49,713 nucleotides of DNA from Dehalococcoidales bacterium (GTDB lineage: Bacteria; Chloroflexota; Dehalococcoidia; Dehalococcoidales; UBA5627): positions 1 through 49,713 of the forward strand of contig JAQTUQ010000009.1 in assembly GCA_028707255.1 (NCBI GenBank). The letters are read 5' to 3'. This document shows, piece after piece, positions 25,872 to 33,874 of this stretch (the stretch's first letter is position 1; every line of letters starts with the position of its first letter). The notes beneath the pieces are model-generated. The model saw nothing but the letters and a program-made list of their open reading frames with translations. It ran no database searches and was not told the DNA's origin. The position numbers and the translations under genes were made by a program.

Positions 25872-25900
25872 ATAATAAAACAAATAAATATTTTCTGCAA
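25872..25900 (-). promoter_or_regulatory. Promoter of groESL
   Basis: TTGCAG, 17 bases, TATTAT on the minus strand, directly upstream of the CIRCE-like element. Confidence 0.75.
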
Positions 25901-26043
25901 CTGGTAGACCGAAGGAGATTTATTGCATACGGAATGCTACGGAAAAAAATGATGTTATTGCTTTTATTTTTTATTTCAGACTCTTTTAATCTCGTTAAAT
26001 CTACTTTTATTGCTGTAATAAGGCGACGAAATAGATACGATGG

Positions 26044-27027
26044 TTAAATCAGTTTAAGTCCGGGAACCACGTCGACATCGAGCGTGCTGGTTCTCCTGCT
26101 CTTTAAACGGAAATAACCGCAGGAAGCTACCATGGCGGCATTGTCGGTGCACAATACCGGTTTCGGAATGAGTACCGGAACATGCGATTTTTCGACAATC
26201 TGCCTGCGCAGCATGCGGTTGGCGGCAACTCCACCCGACAGCAGTATCTGCCTGACGTCGTTTTGCAGGGCTGCTTCGATAGTTTTTCCCACCAGCACAT
26301 CCACGACGGCTTTTTGAAAACTGGCTGCCAGGTCGGCGATGTTATCTTTATCGATACTGCCTTCCTCGCTCATCTTTTGCAAATATGTCTTAATACCGCT
26401 GAAACTGAAGTCGTTAGTTCCTTTAATCCAGGAATGAGGAAGGTCTATACAGGGGTTGCCATTTTCAGCCGCTTTGTCAATGGCTGGACCTCCCGGATAT
26501 CCCAGTCCCATTATGCGGGCAGCCTTGTCGAAGGCTTCGCCGGCGGCATCGTCACGGGTTCTGCCCAGCATGGTATAATCTCCGTGACATCTCATGAGAA
26601 CCAGGTCGCTGTGCCCCCCTGAAACAATCAGACACAATAAGGGAAACACAGTCTCGCTCTCTCCCAGCCAGTTGGCGTACATGTGTGCCTCCAGGTGGTT
26701 TACACCCACCAGCGGCAACCCCTTGACAGCGGCCAAGGCTTTGGCAAAGCTGGCACCCACAAGCAACGAGCCTGCCAGTCCGGGTCCTATGGTAACGGCA
26801 ATCCCGTCTATGTCATCCCAGCCGGTTTCGGCATCCTCCATCGCTTTCCGGATAACCGGAATAATAGAAAGAATATGCTGCCTGGATGCCACTTCGGGAA
26901 CGACTCCGCCGTAGCGGGCATGGATTTCCACCTGCGAGGCGATTTCATTGGAAAGCACCTTGATTCCGTCTTCTACTATGGCGGCGGCCGTTTCATCGCA
27001 AGAAGATTCGATTCCGAGTATTTTCAT
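26044..27027 (-). CDS. tsaD: tRNA N6-threonylcarbamoyladenosine transferase TsaD
   Basis: 327 residues from the ATG chosen here; an upstream start three codons earlier is possible. The ASKHA-type fold begins [16 protein letters not shown], with the metal-binding [12 protein letters not shown] (the two His), [16 protein letters not shown] and [12 protein letters not shown]. It transfers the threonylcarbamoyl group to A37 of ANN-reading tRNAs, together with TsaB and TsaE, which are not in this window. A TATAAT ends eight bases before the ATG and no ribosome site is visible, so the message may be leaderless. Confidence 0.97.
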   Translation of the reverse strand: MKILGIESSCDETAAAIVEDGIKVLSNEIASQVEIHARYGGVVPEVASRQHILSIIPVIRKAMEDAETGWDDIDGIAVTIGPGLAGSLLVGASFAKALAAVKGLPLVGVNHLEAHMYANWLGESETVFPLLCLIVSGGHSDLVLMRCHGDYTMLGRTRDDAAGEAFDKAARIMGLGYPGGPAIDKAAENGNPCIDLPHSWIKGTNDFSFSGIKTYLQKMSEEGSIDKDNIADLAASFQKAVVDVLVGKTIEAALQNDVRQILLSGGVAANRMLRRQIVEKSHVPVLIPKPVLCTDNAAMVASCGYFRLKSRRTSTLDVDVVPGLKLI

Positions 27028-27035
27028 AACAGTCA

Positions 27036-27063
27036 ATTATAGCATAACAGGACGATATTTCAG
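27036..27063 (-). promoter_or_regulatory. Promoter of tsaD, start at or near the ATG
   Basis: CTGAAA, 16 bases, TATAAT on the minus strand, eight bases before the start codon. Confidence 0.5.
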
Positions 27064-27184
27064 AGGCTATATTTTTGACACTCATATTCACCGATGTTAT
27101 TATTGTTATGTTATACGTTGAAAAAGTAACATTAAAAACCGAATATGTTGATTACGTATGAATTTTAAATAAGGTGAGGGAAAA

Positions 27185-28474
27185 ATGTCTGTCGAAGCAT
27201 GGTATTTAGTGCTTCTCGTGATTTGTTTTATTTTATCCGCTTTTTTTTCAAGTTCGGAAACCGCTTTTACATCGCTGGAGAGATTCCGCCTGCAGCACAT
27301 GGTCGAAACTAACATCAGCGGCGCCAGGAGAATAGCCAGGTTACTGGAGAAACCGGAGAGGTTCTTATCTACCATCCTTTTGGGAAATAACCTGGTTAAT
27401 GTTGCCGCTACCGCTCTTGCTACCACGCTGGCGATAACGATGTGGGGGCAGGATAAGGGTGTTGTTATTGCCACGGTAGGCATGACGGTAATTCTGTTGA
27501 TATTCGGGGAAACCACTCCCAAAACATTTGCCAAACTGTATCCCGAACGGGTAGCTACCTTGTTCGTCCGCCCGATTCAATGGCTGAGCTGGTTGTTCTA
27601 TCCTTTGGTTTTTGTCCTCAGCTGGATAGCATCCGTTCTAATCCGCATAATCGGCGGCAAGACAGTTCCCAAGTCGCTGGTCAGCACGGATGAAATACGT
27701 ACCATGATAACGGTCGGTCATCAGGAGGGAACGGTAGAAGAATCAGAGGCCGATCTGCTGCACGCCGTATTCGAATTCGGCGATAATCCGGTAAGCGAAG
27801 TACTGGTTCCCAGACTGGAAGTGGTCGGGGTCGAAAAAGGCAAATCGATAGCCGAATTTTTAGCCATATATGCCGAGAATCCGATGTCGCGATTTCCGGT
27901 TTATGTGGGAAACATGGATAACATCGTAGGAATCCTATCTATCAAGGATATCCTGATGGCGCAGGCAAAGGGAGCCGTAACCCCTGAAAGCCTGATCGAC
28001 GACCTGATTCGTCCGGCTTATTTTGTTCCCGAGTCGAAGCCGATTGACGAATTGTTTGCCGAAATGCGCGACAAGAATTTCCGTATGAGCATCATAGTCG
28101 ATGAATATGGCGGTACGGCCGGTATCGTCTCTTTAAGTCGTTTGATGGAAGAAATCGTCGGTCCGGTGGGAGACGAACTGGCAGCAGCGGAGAAAGAATT
28201 CGAGTCGATCGATGAAAACACCTTCCAGATTGACGGCACGATGCGCATCGAAGAAGCCAACGAGGAGATGGGGTTGGGCTTGCCGGAGGGTGAATATGAA
28301 ACGGTGGCTGGTTTTATCTTGCATCTTTTGGGGCGTATCCCTAAGCAGGGAAGGCAAATCAAATATAATAGCCTCAAGATAGTTATAACCCGCATGAAAG
28401 GTCACAAAATCGAAGAAATAATGGTAACCAGGGAAAAGAAGAAGGACGATGAACCGGCTCAGGATAAGGTTTAG
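27185..28474 (+). CDS. CNNM/CorC-type (hemolysin-like) CBS domain membrane protein
   Basis: 429 residues. A DUF21 (CNNM) membrane domain occupies residues 1-185: SAFFSSSETAFTSLERFRLQHMV, then several helices. A pair of CBS domains follows (VLVPRLEVVGVEKG, FPVYVGNMDNIVGILSIKDI, FRMSIIVDEYGGTAGIVSLSRLMEEIVG), and a C-terminal CorC/HlyC domain (IDENTFQIDGTMRIEEANEEMGL) ends the chain. Members are implicated in Mg2+ or Co2+ export; the older name hemolysin is misleading. GTGAGGG lies before the ATG. The next gene starts inside its last 26 bases, so translation is coupled. Confidence 0.93.
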   Translation: MSVEAWYLVLLVICFILSAFFSSSETAFTSLERFRLQHMVETNISGARRIARLLEKPERFLSTILLGNNLVNVAATALATTLAITMWGQDKGVVIATVGMTVILLIFGETTPKTFAKLYPERVATLFVRPIQWLSWLFYPLVFVLSWIASVLIRIIGGKTVPKSLVSTDEIRTMITVGHQEGTVEESEADLLHAVFEFGDNPVSEVLVPRLEVVGVEKGKSIAEFLAIYAENPMSRFPVYVGNMDNIVGILSIKDILMAQAKGAVTPESLIDDLIRPAYFVPESKPIDELFAEMRDKNFRMSIIVDEYGGTAGIVSLSRLMEEIVGPVGDELAAAEKEFESIDENTFQIDGTMRIEEANEEMGLGLPEGEYETVAGFILHLLGRIPKQGRQIKYNSLKIVITRMKGHKIEEIMVTREKKKDDEPAQDKV

Positions 28475-29093
28475 AAGAGGGGCGGAAATTAAGTATATAT
28501 CGCATCTTGATATTATCAGGGTGTGGATAAGGGCTTTTCGCCGCGCCGGCATCGAACCGGCTTATTCCGAGGGGTTCAATCCGCATCCGCGCATCTCGCT
28601 GGCGGCGCCGCTGGCTATTGGTGTTACCGGCGATGCCGAACTGATGGATGTTTATATCAGCGATGCCGTATCTCCCCATAATTTTACTGCTGCAGTCAAC
28701 AGGCAGATGCCTGTCGGCATGGAAGTTCTGAACACATACCAGGTGGATTGCGGATTGCCCGCTTTGCAAGCCCAGTTAACAGCTGCTGAGTACGCGGTCG
28801 AAATAACGGTCGAAGAAGGGATAGACTACCTTAGACAGGCATTGACATCAATGCTTGAAAAAGAGCAGTTCCCGTGGCAGCACGAGCGTGATACCGGAAT
28901 CAAATCCTATGACCTGAGGCCTTTAGTAGAAGACCTGTGGCTTGAAAGTTATAGTGGAAACATTGCCGTAATCGGTATGCGACTGGTGTGCGATAATCGC
29001 GGCTCCGGCAGACCCGAGCAGGTTATCAAAGCACTCGGTTTCGAACGTCCCCTGTCGGTTAACCGAACCAGATTGATTTTAAAAACGAGTTGA
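28449..29093 (+). CDS. DUF2344 (TIGR03936) protein, stand-alone
   Basis: 214 residues. RIRFRRGAEIKYISHLDIIRVWIRAFRRAGIEPAYSEGFNPHPRISLAAPL is the family signature, and the C-terminal half ends RTRLILKTS. In many bacteria this domain is fused to or encoded directly after a B12-binding radical SAM protein. Here its immediate upstream neighbour, with a 26-base overlap, is the CBS protein, and no radical SAM gene is in the window. The function is unknown. The coupling suggests an operon with the peptidase gene following after three bases. Confidence 0.88.
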   Translation: MNRLRIRFRRGAEIKYISHLDIIRVWIRAFRRAGIEPAYSEGFNPHPRISLAAPLAIGVTGDAELMDVYISDAVSPHNFTAAVNRQMPVGMEVLNTYQVDCGLPALQAQLTAAEYAVEITVEEGIDYLRQALTSMLEKEQFPWQHERDTGIKSYDLRPLVEDLWLESYSGNIAVIGMRLVCDNRGSGRPEQVIKALGFERPLSVNRTRLILKTS

Positions 29094-29096
29094 CAA

Positions 29097-30260
29097 TTGA
29101 ACAGTTCCAATATGCCTGAAAAGCTGTCAAAGCCTGTCATACCGGCCAACCGGCAGTTAAAGGCCAATCGCTTTGCGCGTACCAGCCGTCTTTTATCTTT
29201 TTTTAAAGCGGTGTTGTTCGCTGCCTTGTTAATCTGGCTTATACTTGGCGGCTTCTCGGCGCAAATTCTCGGGTATATTGATTTGCCACTGATTCCTGCT
29301 GCTGTCGTCTTTGCTCTTATCCTGATTGTTGTCTATGGCGTGTTGTCAACACCTGTCGGCTTTTATAAGGGATTTATACTTGCCAGGCGTTACGGATTAT
29401 CCACGCGGAGTTTCGTTAGCTGGTTGGCAGCTTACCTGCAATCCGGATTCCTCTTGTCAATCCTTGTCATATCAGTTATTGCCGCTGCCTACTGGGCGAT
29501 TTCTTTTCTGCCTGATTTGTGGTGGTTGGTAGTATGGGGGATTTTAATTGTTATCAGTTTTATCCTGAATCTGCTGTTACCGGGAGTGTTGATTCCGATG
29601 TTTTATAAAACCAAAGCGCTTGATGACGAGGATTTAAAGCGGCGGTTTTACACTCTTGCCAAAAAGGCAGGCGTCCACATAAAAGGTTTCTATATAATCG
29701 AATTCAGCAGCAAGCAGACTACCGCCAATGCGGCACTTGTAGGTATCGGCAGGAGCAAACGGGTATTACTGAGCGATACGCTGCTTGCCGACTATTCAAT
29801 TGAAGAAATAGAGGCAGTCATAGCCCATGAGCTGGGTCACTTGAAGAACCGCGACGGCGCCGGTGTATTCTTATTCCAGGCATTAATTCTGTTTGCCAGT
29901 CTATGGATAACCGCTGTTGTTTGCGGGACGCTGTCGGAACCGCCGGGTTTTAGCGGCATCGGGGATGTTGCTATGTTGCCGCTGATGATTCTGGTATTTG
30001 CGTCAGTCAACATGGTATTTACTCCGGTTTCCAATGCGGTGATGCGCAGTTTCGAAACGGCGGCCGATGATTTTGCCATCAGGCTGACGGTGAATCCGCC
30101 CGCTTTCATTTCTATGATTACAAAGCTGACACAGCAGAACCTCGGGGAAGTCAATCCTCCGCTGTGGGTGGAGTTTTTATTATACGACCACCCCGGGTAT
30201 TACAGGCGGCTGTCTTATGCCAGAAGGTTTATGCGAAGCAGTATTGAAAATGATAAATAA
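29097..30260 (+). CDS. M48 family zinc peptidase, CAAX-protease-like
   Basis: 387 residues from a TTG three bases after the previous stop; the ATG at 29112 is also possible and no ribosome site decides. Four or five membrane helices precede the catalytic domain: FKAVLFAALLIWLILGGF, IPAAVVFALILIVVYGV, LLSILVISVIAAAYWAI and LWWLVVWGILIVISFIL. The zinc motif HELGH is at residues 244-248, with the third ligand probably the Glu in SFETAADDFA. The fold and length resemble Ste24/M48A enzymes and HtpX, which process membrane proteins. The substrate is unknown. Confidence 0.9.
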   Translation: MNSSNMPEKLSKPVIPANRQLKANRFARTSRLLSFFKAVLFAALLIWLILGGFSAQILGYIDLPLIPAAVVFALILIVVYGVLSTPVGFYKGFILARRYGLSTRSFVSWLAAYLQSGFLLSILVISVIAAAYWAISFLPDLWWLVVWGILIVISFILNLLLPGVLIPMFYKTKALDDEDLKRRFYTLAKKAGVHIKGFYIIEFSSKQTTANAALVGIGRSKRVLLSDTLLADYSIEEIEAVIAHELGHLKNRDGAGVFLFQALILFASLWITAVVCGTLSEPPGFSGIGDVAMLPLMILVFASVNMVFTPVSNAVMRSFETAADDFAIRLTVNPPAFISMITKLTQQNLGEVNPPLWVEFLLYDHPGYYRRLSYARRFMRSSIENDK

Positions 30261-30270
30261 GGGGTAATTT

Positions 30271-30912
30271 ATGCTAAAGATAATGCTGGTCAGGCACGGC
30301 GAAACGGATTGGAACCGGGTAAAAAGGGTACAGGGAGGTTCCAGCGATACTCCGTTGAACGATATCGGCAGAGAGCAGGCGAAAGGTCTGGCTTCACTGC
30401 TGGAAGGGGAAAAAATTAAAGCGGTCTATTCCAGTCCCTTACAGCGTGCCGTGTTTACCGCTAAAGAGATTGCGGCTTTACATAATATATCAGTCAAAAC
30501 AAGTCCTGCCCTGCGTGAAATTGAAGCAGGTGAACTGGAAGGCATTCTGTCCGCCGACCTCGGGAAAAGGTTCAGCGATTATCTTTTCGATGGTGATAAA
30601 ATGGTAAAAATTCCCGGCGGCGAATCGTTGTCCGATGTGCAGCAGCGCAGCTGGGATTTGATAAAAAAACTTTGCGCCGAATACGATGAATGCACCATAG
30701 TTCTTGTCAGCCATTATTTCGTGATTCTCTCATTAATCTGCAAGGTGCTGGATGTTCCTCTCTATAAGATAAACCGCTTTCGTATGGATACCGGCAGCCT
30801 CAGCATTATAACTATAGACGGCGAAGCTTTATGGTTGCAGGTATTTAACGATACCGGTTATATGAGCGAAGAACTGCGCGCAGCTTGCTCATCATATCCC
30901 CGCTCACTATAA
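30271..30912 (+). CDS. Histidine phosphatase (phosphoglycerate mutase-like)
   Basis: 213 residues. LVRHGETDWN holds the nucleophilic His and is followed by RVQGGSSDTPLNDIGREQA, AVYSSPLQRAVFTAKEIA, the Glu in REIEAGELEG and the second His in VLVSHYFVI. Members include cofactor-dependent mutases, alpha-ribazole phosphatase (CobC) and general acid phosphatases. Alpha-ribazole phosphatase is possible but no cobalamin genes are near. AAGGGG lies before the ATG. It is 10 bases after the peptidase gene. Confidence 0.9.
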   Translation: MLKIMLVRHGETDWNRVKRVQGGSSDTPLNDIGREQAKGLASLLEGEKIKAVYSSPLQRAVFTAKEIAALHNISVKTSPALREIEAGELEGILSADLGKRFSDYLFDGDKMVKIPGGESLSDVQQRSWDLIKKLCAEYDECTIVLVSHYFVILSLICKVLDVPLYKINRFRMDTGSLSIITIDGEALWLQVFNDTGYMSEELRAACSSYPRSL

Positions 30913-30913
30913 T
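30885..30913 (+). promoter_or_regulatory. Promoter of tilS overlapping the previous gene end
   Basis: TTGCTC, 17 bases, TATAAT. The -10 includes the stop codon of the phosphatase gene and ends nine bases before the tilS ATG, which has no ribosome site. Confidence 0.45.
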
Positions 30914-30922
30914 TAATTTGTT

Positions 30923-32368
30923 ATGACTGCAAAGTATTTATCTATAGAGCAAAGTGTCTTCAGTTTTATCCTCGAAAACCGCCTGGTGTCAAGGGGCGAT
31001 TGCCTGCTGCTGGCGGTTTCCGGCGGAGCCGATTCCGTCTGCCTGTTGAATGTTATGTTATCCCTGAAAGAAGAACTGGGGATTAAATTACATGCAGCTC
31101 ATCTCGACCATCAGCTACGCGCAGAGGAATCGCAAGCCGATGCGGCTTATGTTTACGAACTTGCGCAAAGTCTTGACATACCGGTTACTGTGTCAAAGGC
31201 CGATGTCAGGGGGTATCAGAAGAAGCACAGGCTATCTTTGGAGGAAGCGGCCAGGGAGGTGCGCTACGACTTCCTGGTGGAAACGGCTGCCGCTATCGGT
31301 ACGGATATTATCGCTACCGGGCATACTTTAGACGACCAGGTGGAAACAATTATGCTACACATAATCCGCGGAAGCGGCATTGCCGGACTGGTCGGATTAA
31401 ACGCCAAAAGCAAACGTCTGTTGAACGGACATCAAGTTGACATAATAAGACCGCTGCTTGAAATCAGCCGCGAGGAAACGCAGCAGTACTGTCTTGAACA
31501 CAATCTCGCGGCAAGGCTTGACAGTACCAACCAGTCGATGTCTATACTGCGCAACCGTATCAGACTGAAGCTGCTGCCCGAACTCAAGAAGTATAACCCG
31601 GGATTTGTCGAATCTTTGCTGCGAACTGCCGCTATTGCTGCCGATGAAATCGCTTTTCTGGATGGCGAACTGGAAAAGGTCTGGAAATCTGTAGTCATAG
31701 GACAGGATGAGGCGGTCATACTCGATAAAGAACAATTCGATGCGATGCCGAATGCCCTGAAACACCATCTGCTCAGGGTTGTTATCAAAAATCTACTAGG
31801 CACGCTGAAAGATATTGAGGAGCGACACATCGAGGAAATCATGGGCGTTTTGGGAAAACAGGCCGGCAAGTACATAAATCTGCCTTACGGGCTTGTTTTT
31901 GCCGTAGAATACGGCAGATACCTGCTTGGCAGGGATACTAAAGCATTATGTCCTTTTCCGGGAATCACTGCCCAATCAGTAATAAAAGTCCCCGGCATCA
32001 CCGCCATATCCGGCTGGTCTATCGAGGCATCGGTTACGGATAATAATCTCCCGGTCGATGGTGATAACCAGTTTACCGCTTATCTGGATGCGGATAAATG
32101 CGGAGTTAATCTGGCTGTCCGCAGGCGGATTGAAGGAGACCGCTTTCAGCCGCTCGGTTTCGATACCCCCAAACGGCTAAACCGCTTTATGATCGACCTG
32201 AAAATCCCGCAAGCCTGGAGGGAACGTGTACCCCTGGTCTGCTGCCATGGACAGGGCTTGCCAGTCCATGGACAAATTATCTGGGTAGCCGGTTATCGCA
32301 TCGACGACAGGTATAAAGTCACCGCTGATACCGAGCGCGTCTTGAAGATAGAGTTCAAGCGGGTTTAA
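30923..32368 (+). CDS. tilS: tRNA(Ile)-lysidine synthase TilS
   Basis: 481 residues with all three domains. The PP-loop ATP pyrophosphatase motif SGGADS is at residues 33-38. The catalytic region includes LHAAHLDHQLR and GHTLDDQVETIMLHIIRGSG, and the middle domain is helical. The C-terminal TilS_C domain runs from about residue 385 (VRRRIEGDRFQPLGF) to the end. It converts C34 of the tRNA-Ile reading AUA to lysidine. The 3' end overlaps the convergent arsM gene by 14 bases. Confidence 0.96.
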   Translation: MTAKYLSIEQSVFSFILENRLVSRGDCLLLAVSGGADSVCLLNVMLSLKEELGIKLHAAHLDHQLRAEESQADAAYVYELAQSLDIPVTVSKADVRGYQKKHRLSLEEAAREVRYDFLVETAAAIGTDIIATGHTLDDQVETIMLHIIRGSGIAGLVGLNAKSKRLLNGHQVDIIRPLLEISREETQQYCLEHNLAARLDSTNQSMSILRNRIRLKLLPELKKYNPGFVESLLRTAAIAADEIAFLDGELEKVWKSVVIGQDEAVILDKEQFDAMPNALKHHLLRVVIKNLLGTLKDIEERHIEEIMGVLGKQAGKYINLPYGLVFAVEYGRYLLGRDTKALCPFPGITAQSVIKVPGITAISGWSIEASVTDNNLPVDGDNQFTAYLDADKCGVNLAVRRRIEGDRFQPLGFDTPKRLNRFMIDLKIPQAWRERVPLVCCHGQGLPVHGQIIWVAGYRIDDRYKVTADTERVLKIEFKRV

Positions 32369-33182
32369 CGGCGCTTACCTTGACGCTGACAACCGAGTTC
32401 TCGATATCCCTGATTTCAGCAGCAGTTATCTTTTTCTCTTTTATAATTGTCTGTGCCGTCGGGTCGTTTGCCATGCAATCGATGGGAAACGGTGTTTCGT
32501 CTATTATTTTCACATCGCGGAAACCGCGTCCCGAGATGGCGTTCAGGTAATCTTTTTTCAGAATTGCCCCCGATATGCAACCGACATAACCGGCAACGGA
32601 TTCCCTGACAAAATCGGGCAGTTTACTCAGTAACACGATGTCCGATACCATCAGCCTGCCGCCGGGTTTTAAAACACGATAGGCTTCATCGAAAACCCTG
32701 ACCTTATCCGGCGAAAGATTGATGACGCAGTTGGATATAATAACATCTACCCGGTTATCGGCAACCGGCAGGTTTTCGATTTCACCCAGCCGGAATTCTA
32801 CGTTATCGTAATTCCCTTTACGCGCATTTGCTCTTGCTTTTTCCAGCATATCGGGCGTCATATCCACACCAATTACATGTCCGCGCTTGCCGACCCGGTT
32901 GGCCGCCAGAAAGCAATCGAATCCGGCTCCCGAGCCGAGGTCGAGCACTGTTTCACCCTCTTTTAAGGAAGCCATGGCAGTCGGATTGCCGCACCCCAGC
33001 CCGAGGTTTGCTCCGTCGGGTACGGCACTCATTTCCTCATCCGAATAGCCGATGTCTTTGCTTATCTTTTCAGCCGTTGACTGTCCGCAGCAGGAACTTG
33101 AGCCGCCGCAACAGGAAGAGGTGCCCTTGGCAACTTTGCTATACTCCTGCCTGACAGTCTTCCTGATATCTTCCTTTTTCAT
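32355..33182 (-). CDS. arsM: Arsenite methyltransferase ArsM
   Basis: 275 residues. The N-terminus has a CCGGSSSCCG cluster. The SAM site reads VLDLGSGAGFDCFLAANRVG, followed by HVIGVDMTPDMLEKARANA. The conserved arsenic-binding Cys are in IISNCVINLSPDK and AGYVGCISGAI. ArsM methylates As(III) to volatile or excreted forms. It lies 11 bases after the AbrB-type gene and probably forms an operon with it. No arsR, arsenite pump or arsenate reductase is in the window. Confidence 0.93.
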   Translation of the reverse strand: MKKEDIRKTVRQEYSKVAKGTSSCCGGSSSCCGQSTAEKISKDIGYSDEEMSAVPDGANLGLGCGNPTAMASLKEGETVLDLGSGAGFDCFLAANRVGKRGHVIGVDMTPDMLEKARANARKGNYDNVEFRLGEIENLPVADNRVDVIISNCVINLSPDKVRVFDEAYRVLKPGGRLMVSDIVLLSKLPDFVRESVAGYVGCISGAILKKDYLNAISGRGFRDVKIIDETPFPIDCMANDPTAQTIIKEKKITAAEIRDIENSVVSVKVSAVKPA

Positions 33183-33193
33183 AATTTACTCCT

Positions 33194-33448
33194 TTATCCG
33201 TTTATCTCTTTCAAAGCGGGTCCCAGCATTTGCTGTACCATTTTATTCAGGTCTTCGATTTTAACCAGCGCAATAAAGCTGATATCGCTTGTATTGTTCC
33301 ACCTTACCAGCGCCAGCTTATCACCGGCTTTGATGTTGGATTTTTCTCTTATTTCTTTGGGCAGAATCATCTGCCCGCGTTCGTCAACACTGACGACCGA
33401 TTCTACCTGGCAGCAGGGCAGGCTATCCGAACCTTTACAGCAATCCAT
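33194..33448 (-). CDS. AbrB/SpoVT-type protein, HgcAB-associated (HgcC-like)
   Basis: 84 residues. A Cys-rich N-terminus (MDCCKGSDSLPCCQ) precedes an AbrB/MazE-type swapped-hairpin domain: VVSVDERGQMILPKEIREKSNIKAGDKLALV. The C-terminal part LNKMVQQMLGPALKEI is helical. Proteins of this build are annotated as HgcAB-associated, because they occur beside the mercury methylation genes, although many genomes, including Dehalococcoidia, have them without hgcAB. The vicinal Cys could bind As(III) or Hg(II) and thereby control DNA binding, which is inference. It lies 11 bases before arsM. Confidence 0.8.
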   Translation of the reverse strand: MDCCKGSDSLPCCQVESVVSVDERGQMILPKEIREKSNIKAGDKLALVRWNNTSDISFIALVKIEDLNKMVQQMLGPALKEING

Positions 33449-33798
33449 ATCCCCTCCATAAAATCAGAATAATAAGAATATACAGAATAATCAGAGAGAA
33501 GTCAAGGTTTAGTAGAAATCCCGCAATATTATGCCGGACTCCCGACCAATCATAAGTATCACGTGAGGTATTTTTCTCCACCCCCCGGATCCTTCGCTTC
33601 GATAAATCTCCGCTCCAGGATGACAATAAAGCGACCTGTTGGGATAAGATCATCCTAAGCCGTTCGTGGTGAACCTGTCGAGCCATAACGGTGTCGAAAC
33701 CATCAATATGATTTCCGCTCTTTGACCCTTCGACAAGCTCGGGGCGAACGGAAATTATTTTCAAATTCAAGCCGTTTTAACCTTTATGCCCGCAATGA
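33449..33798. repeat. Intergenic region with dispersed palindromic repeats
   Basis: The stretch contains CGGATCCTTCGCTTCG...CTCCAGGATGAC (33587-33623) and an inverted pair CCGTTCGTGGTGAACCTGTC (33660-33679) and GACAAGCTCGGGGCGAACGG (33732-33751) that frames about 50 bases. These resemble the short mobile palindromes dispersed in Chloroflexota intergenic DNA. An open frame of 111 codons crosses the region but has no coding signature. Confidence 0.55.
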
Positions 33799-33811
33799 CA
33801 ATAAAAAAAGA

Positions 33812-33840
33812 AAACCCCCTCTCTTATCGAAAGGGGGTTT
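33812..33840 (-). terminator. Intrinsic terminator of the purine operon
   Basis: AAACCCCCT and AGGGGGTTT form a nine-pair stem with an 11-base loop; on the minus strand the following bases are TCTTTTTTTATT. Confidence 0.85.
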
Positions 33841-33874
33841 GAAAAGCCTTGACAGGTTAGGACAAAATCGAAGA

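Noticed and set aside
33435-33770. 111-codon minus-strand frame after the purine operon
   Set aside because: Runs across dispersed palindromic repeats (RPELVEGSKSG, RQVHHERLRMIL), a typical artefact of translating repeat DNA.
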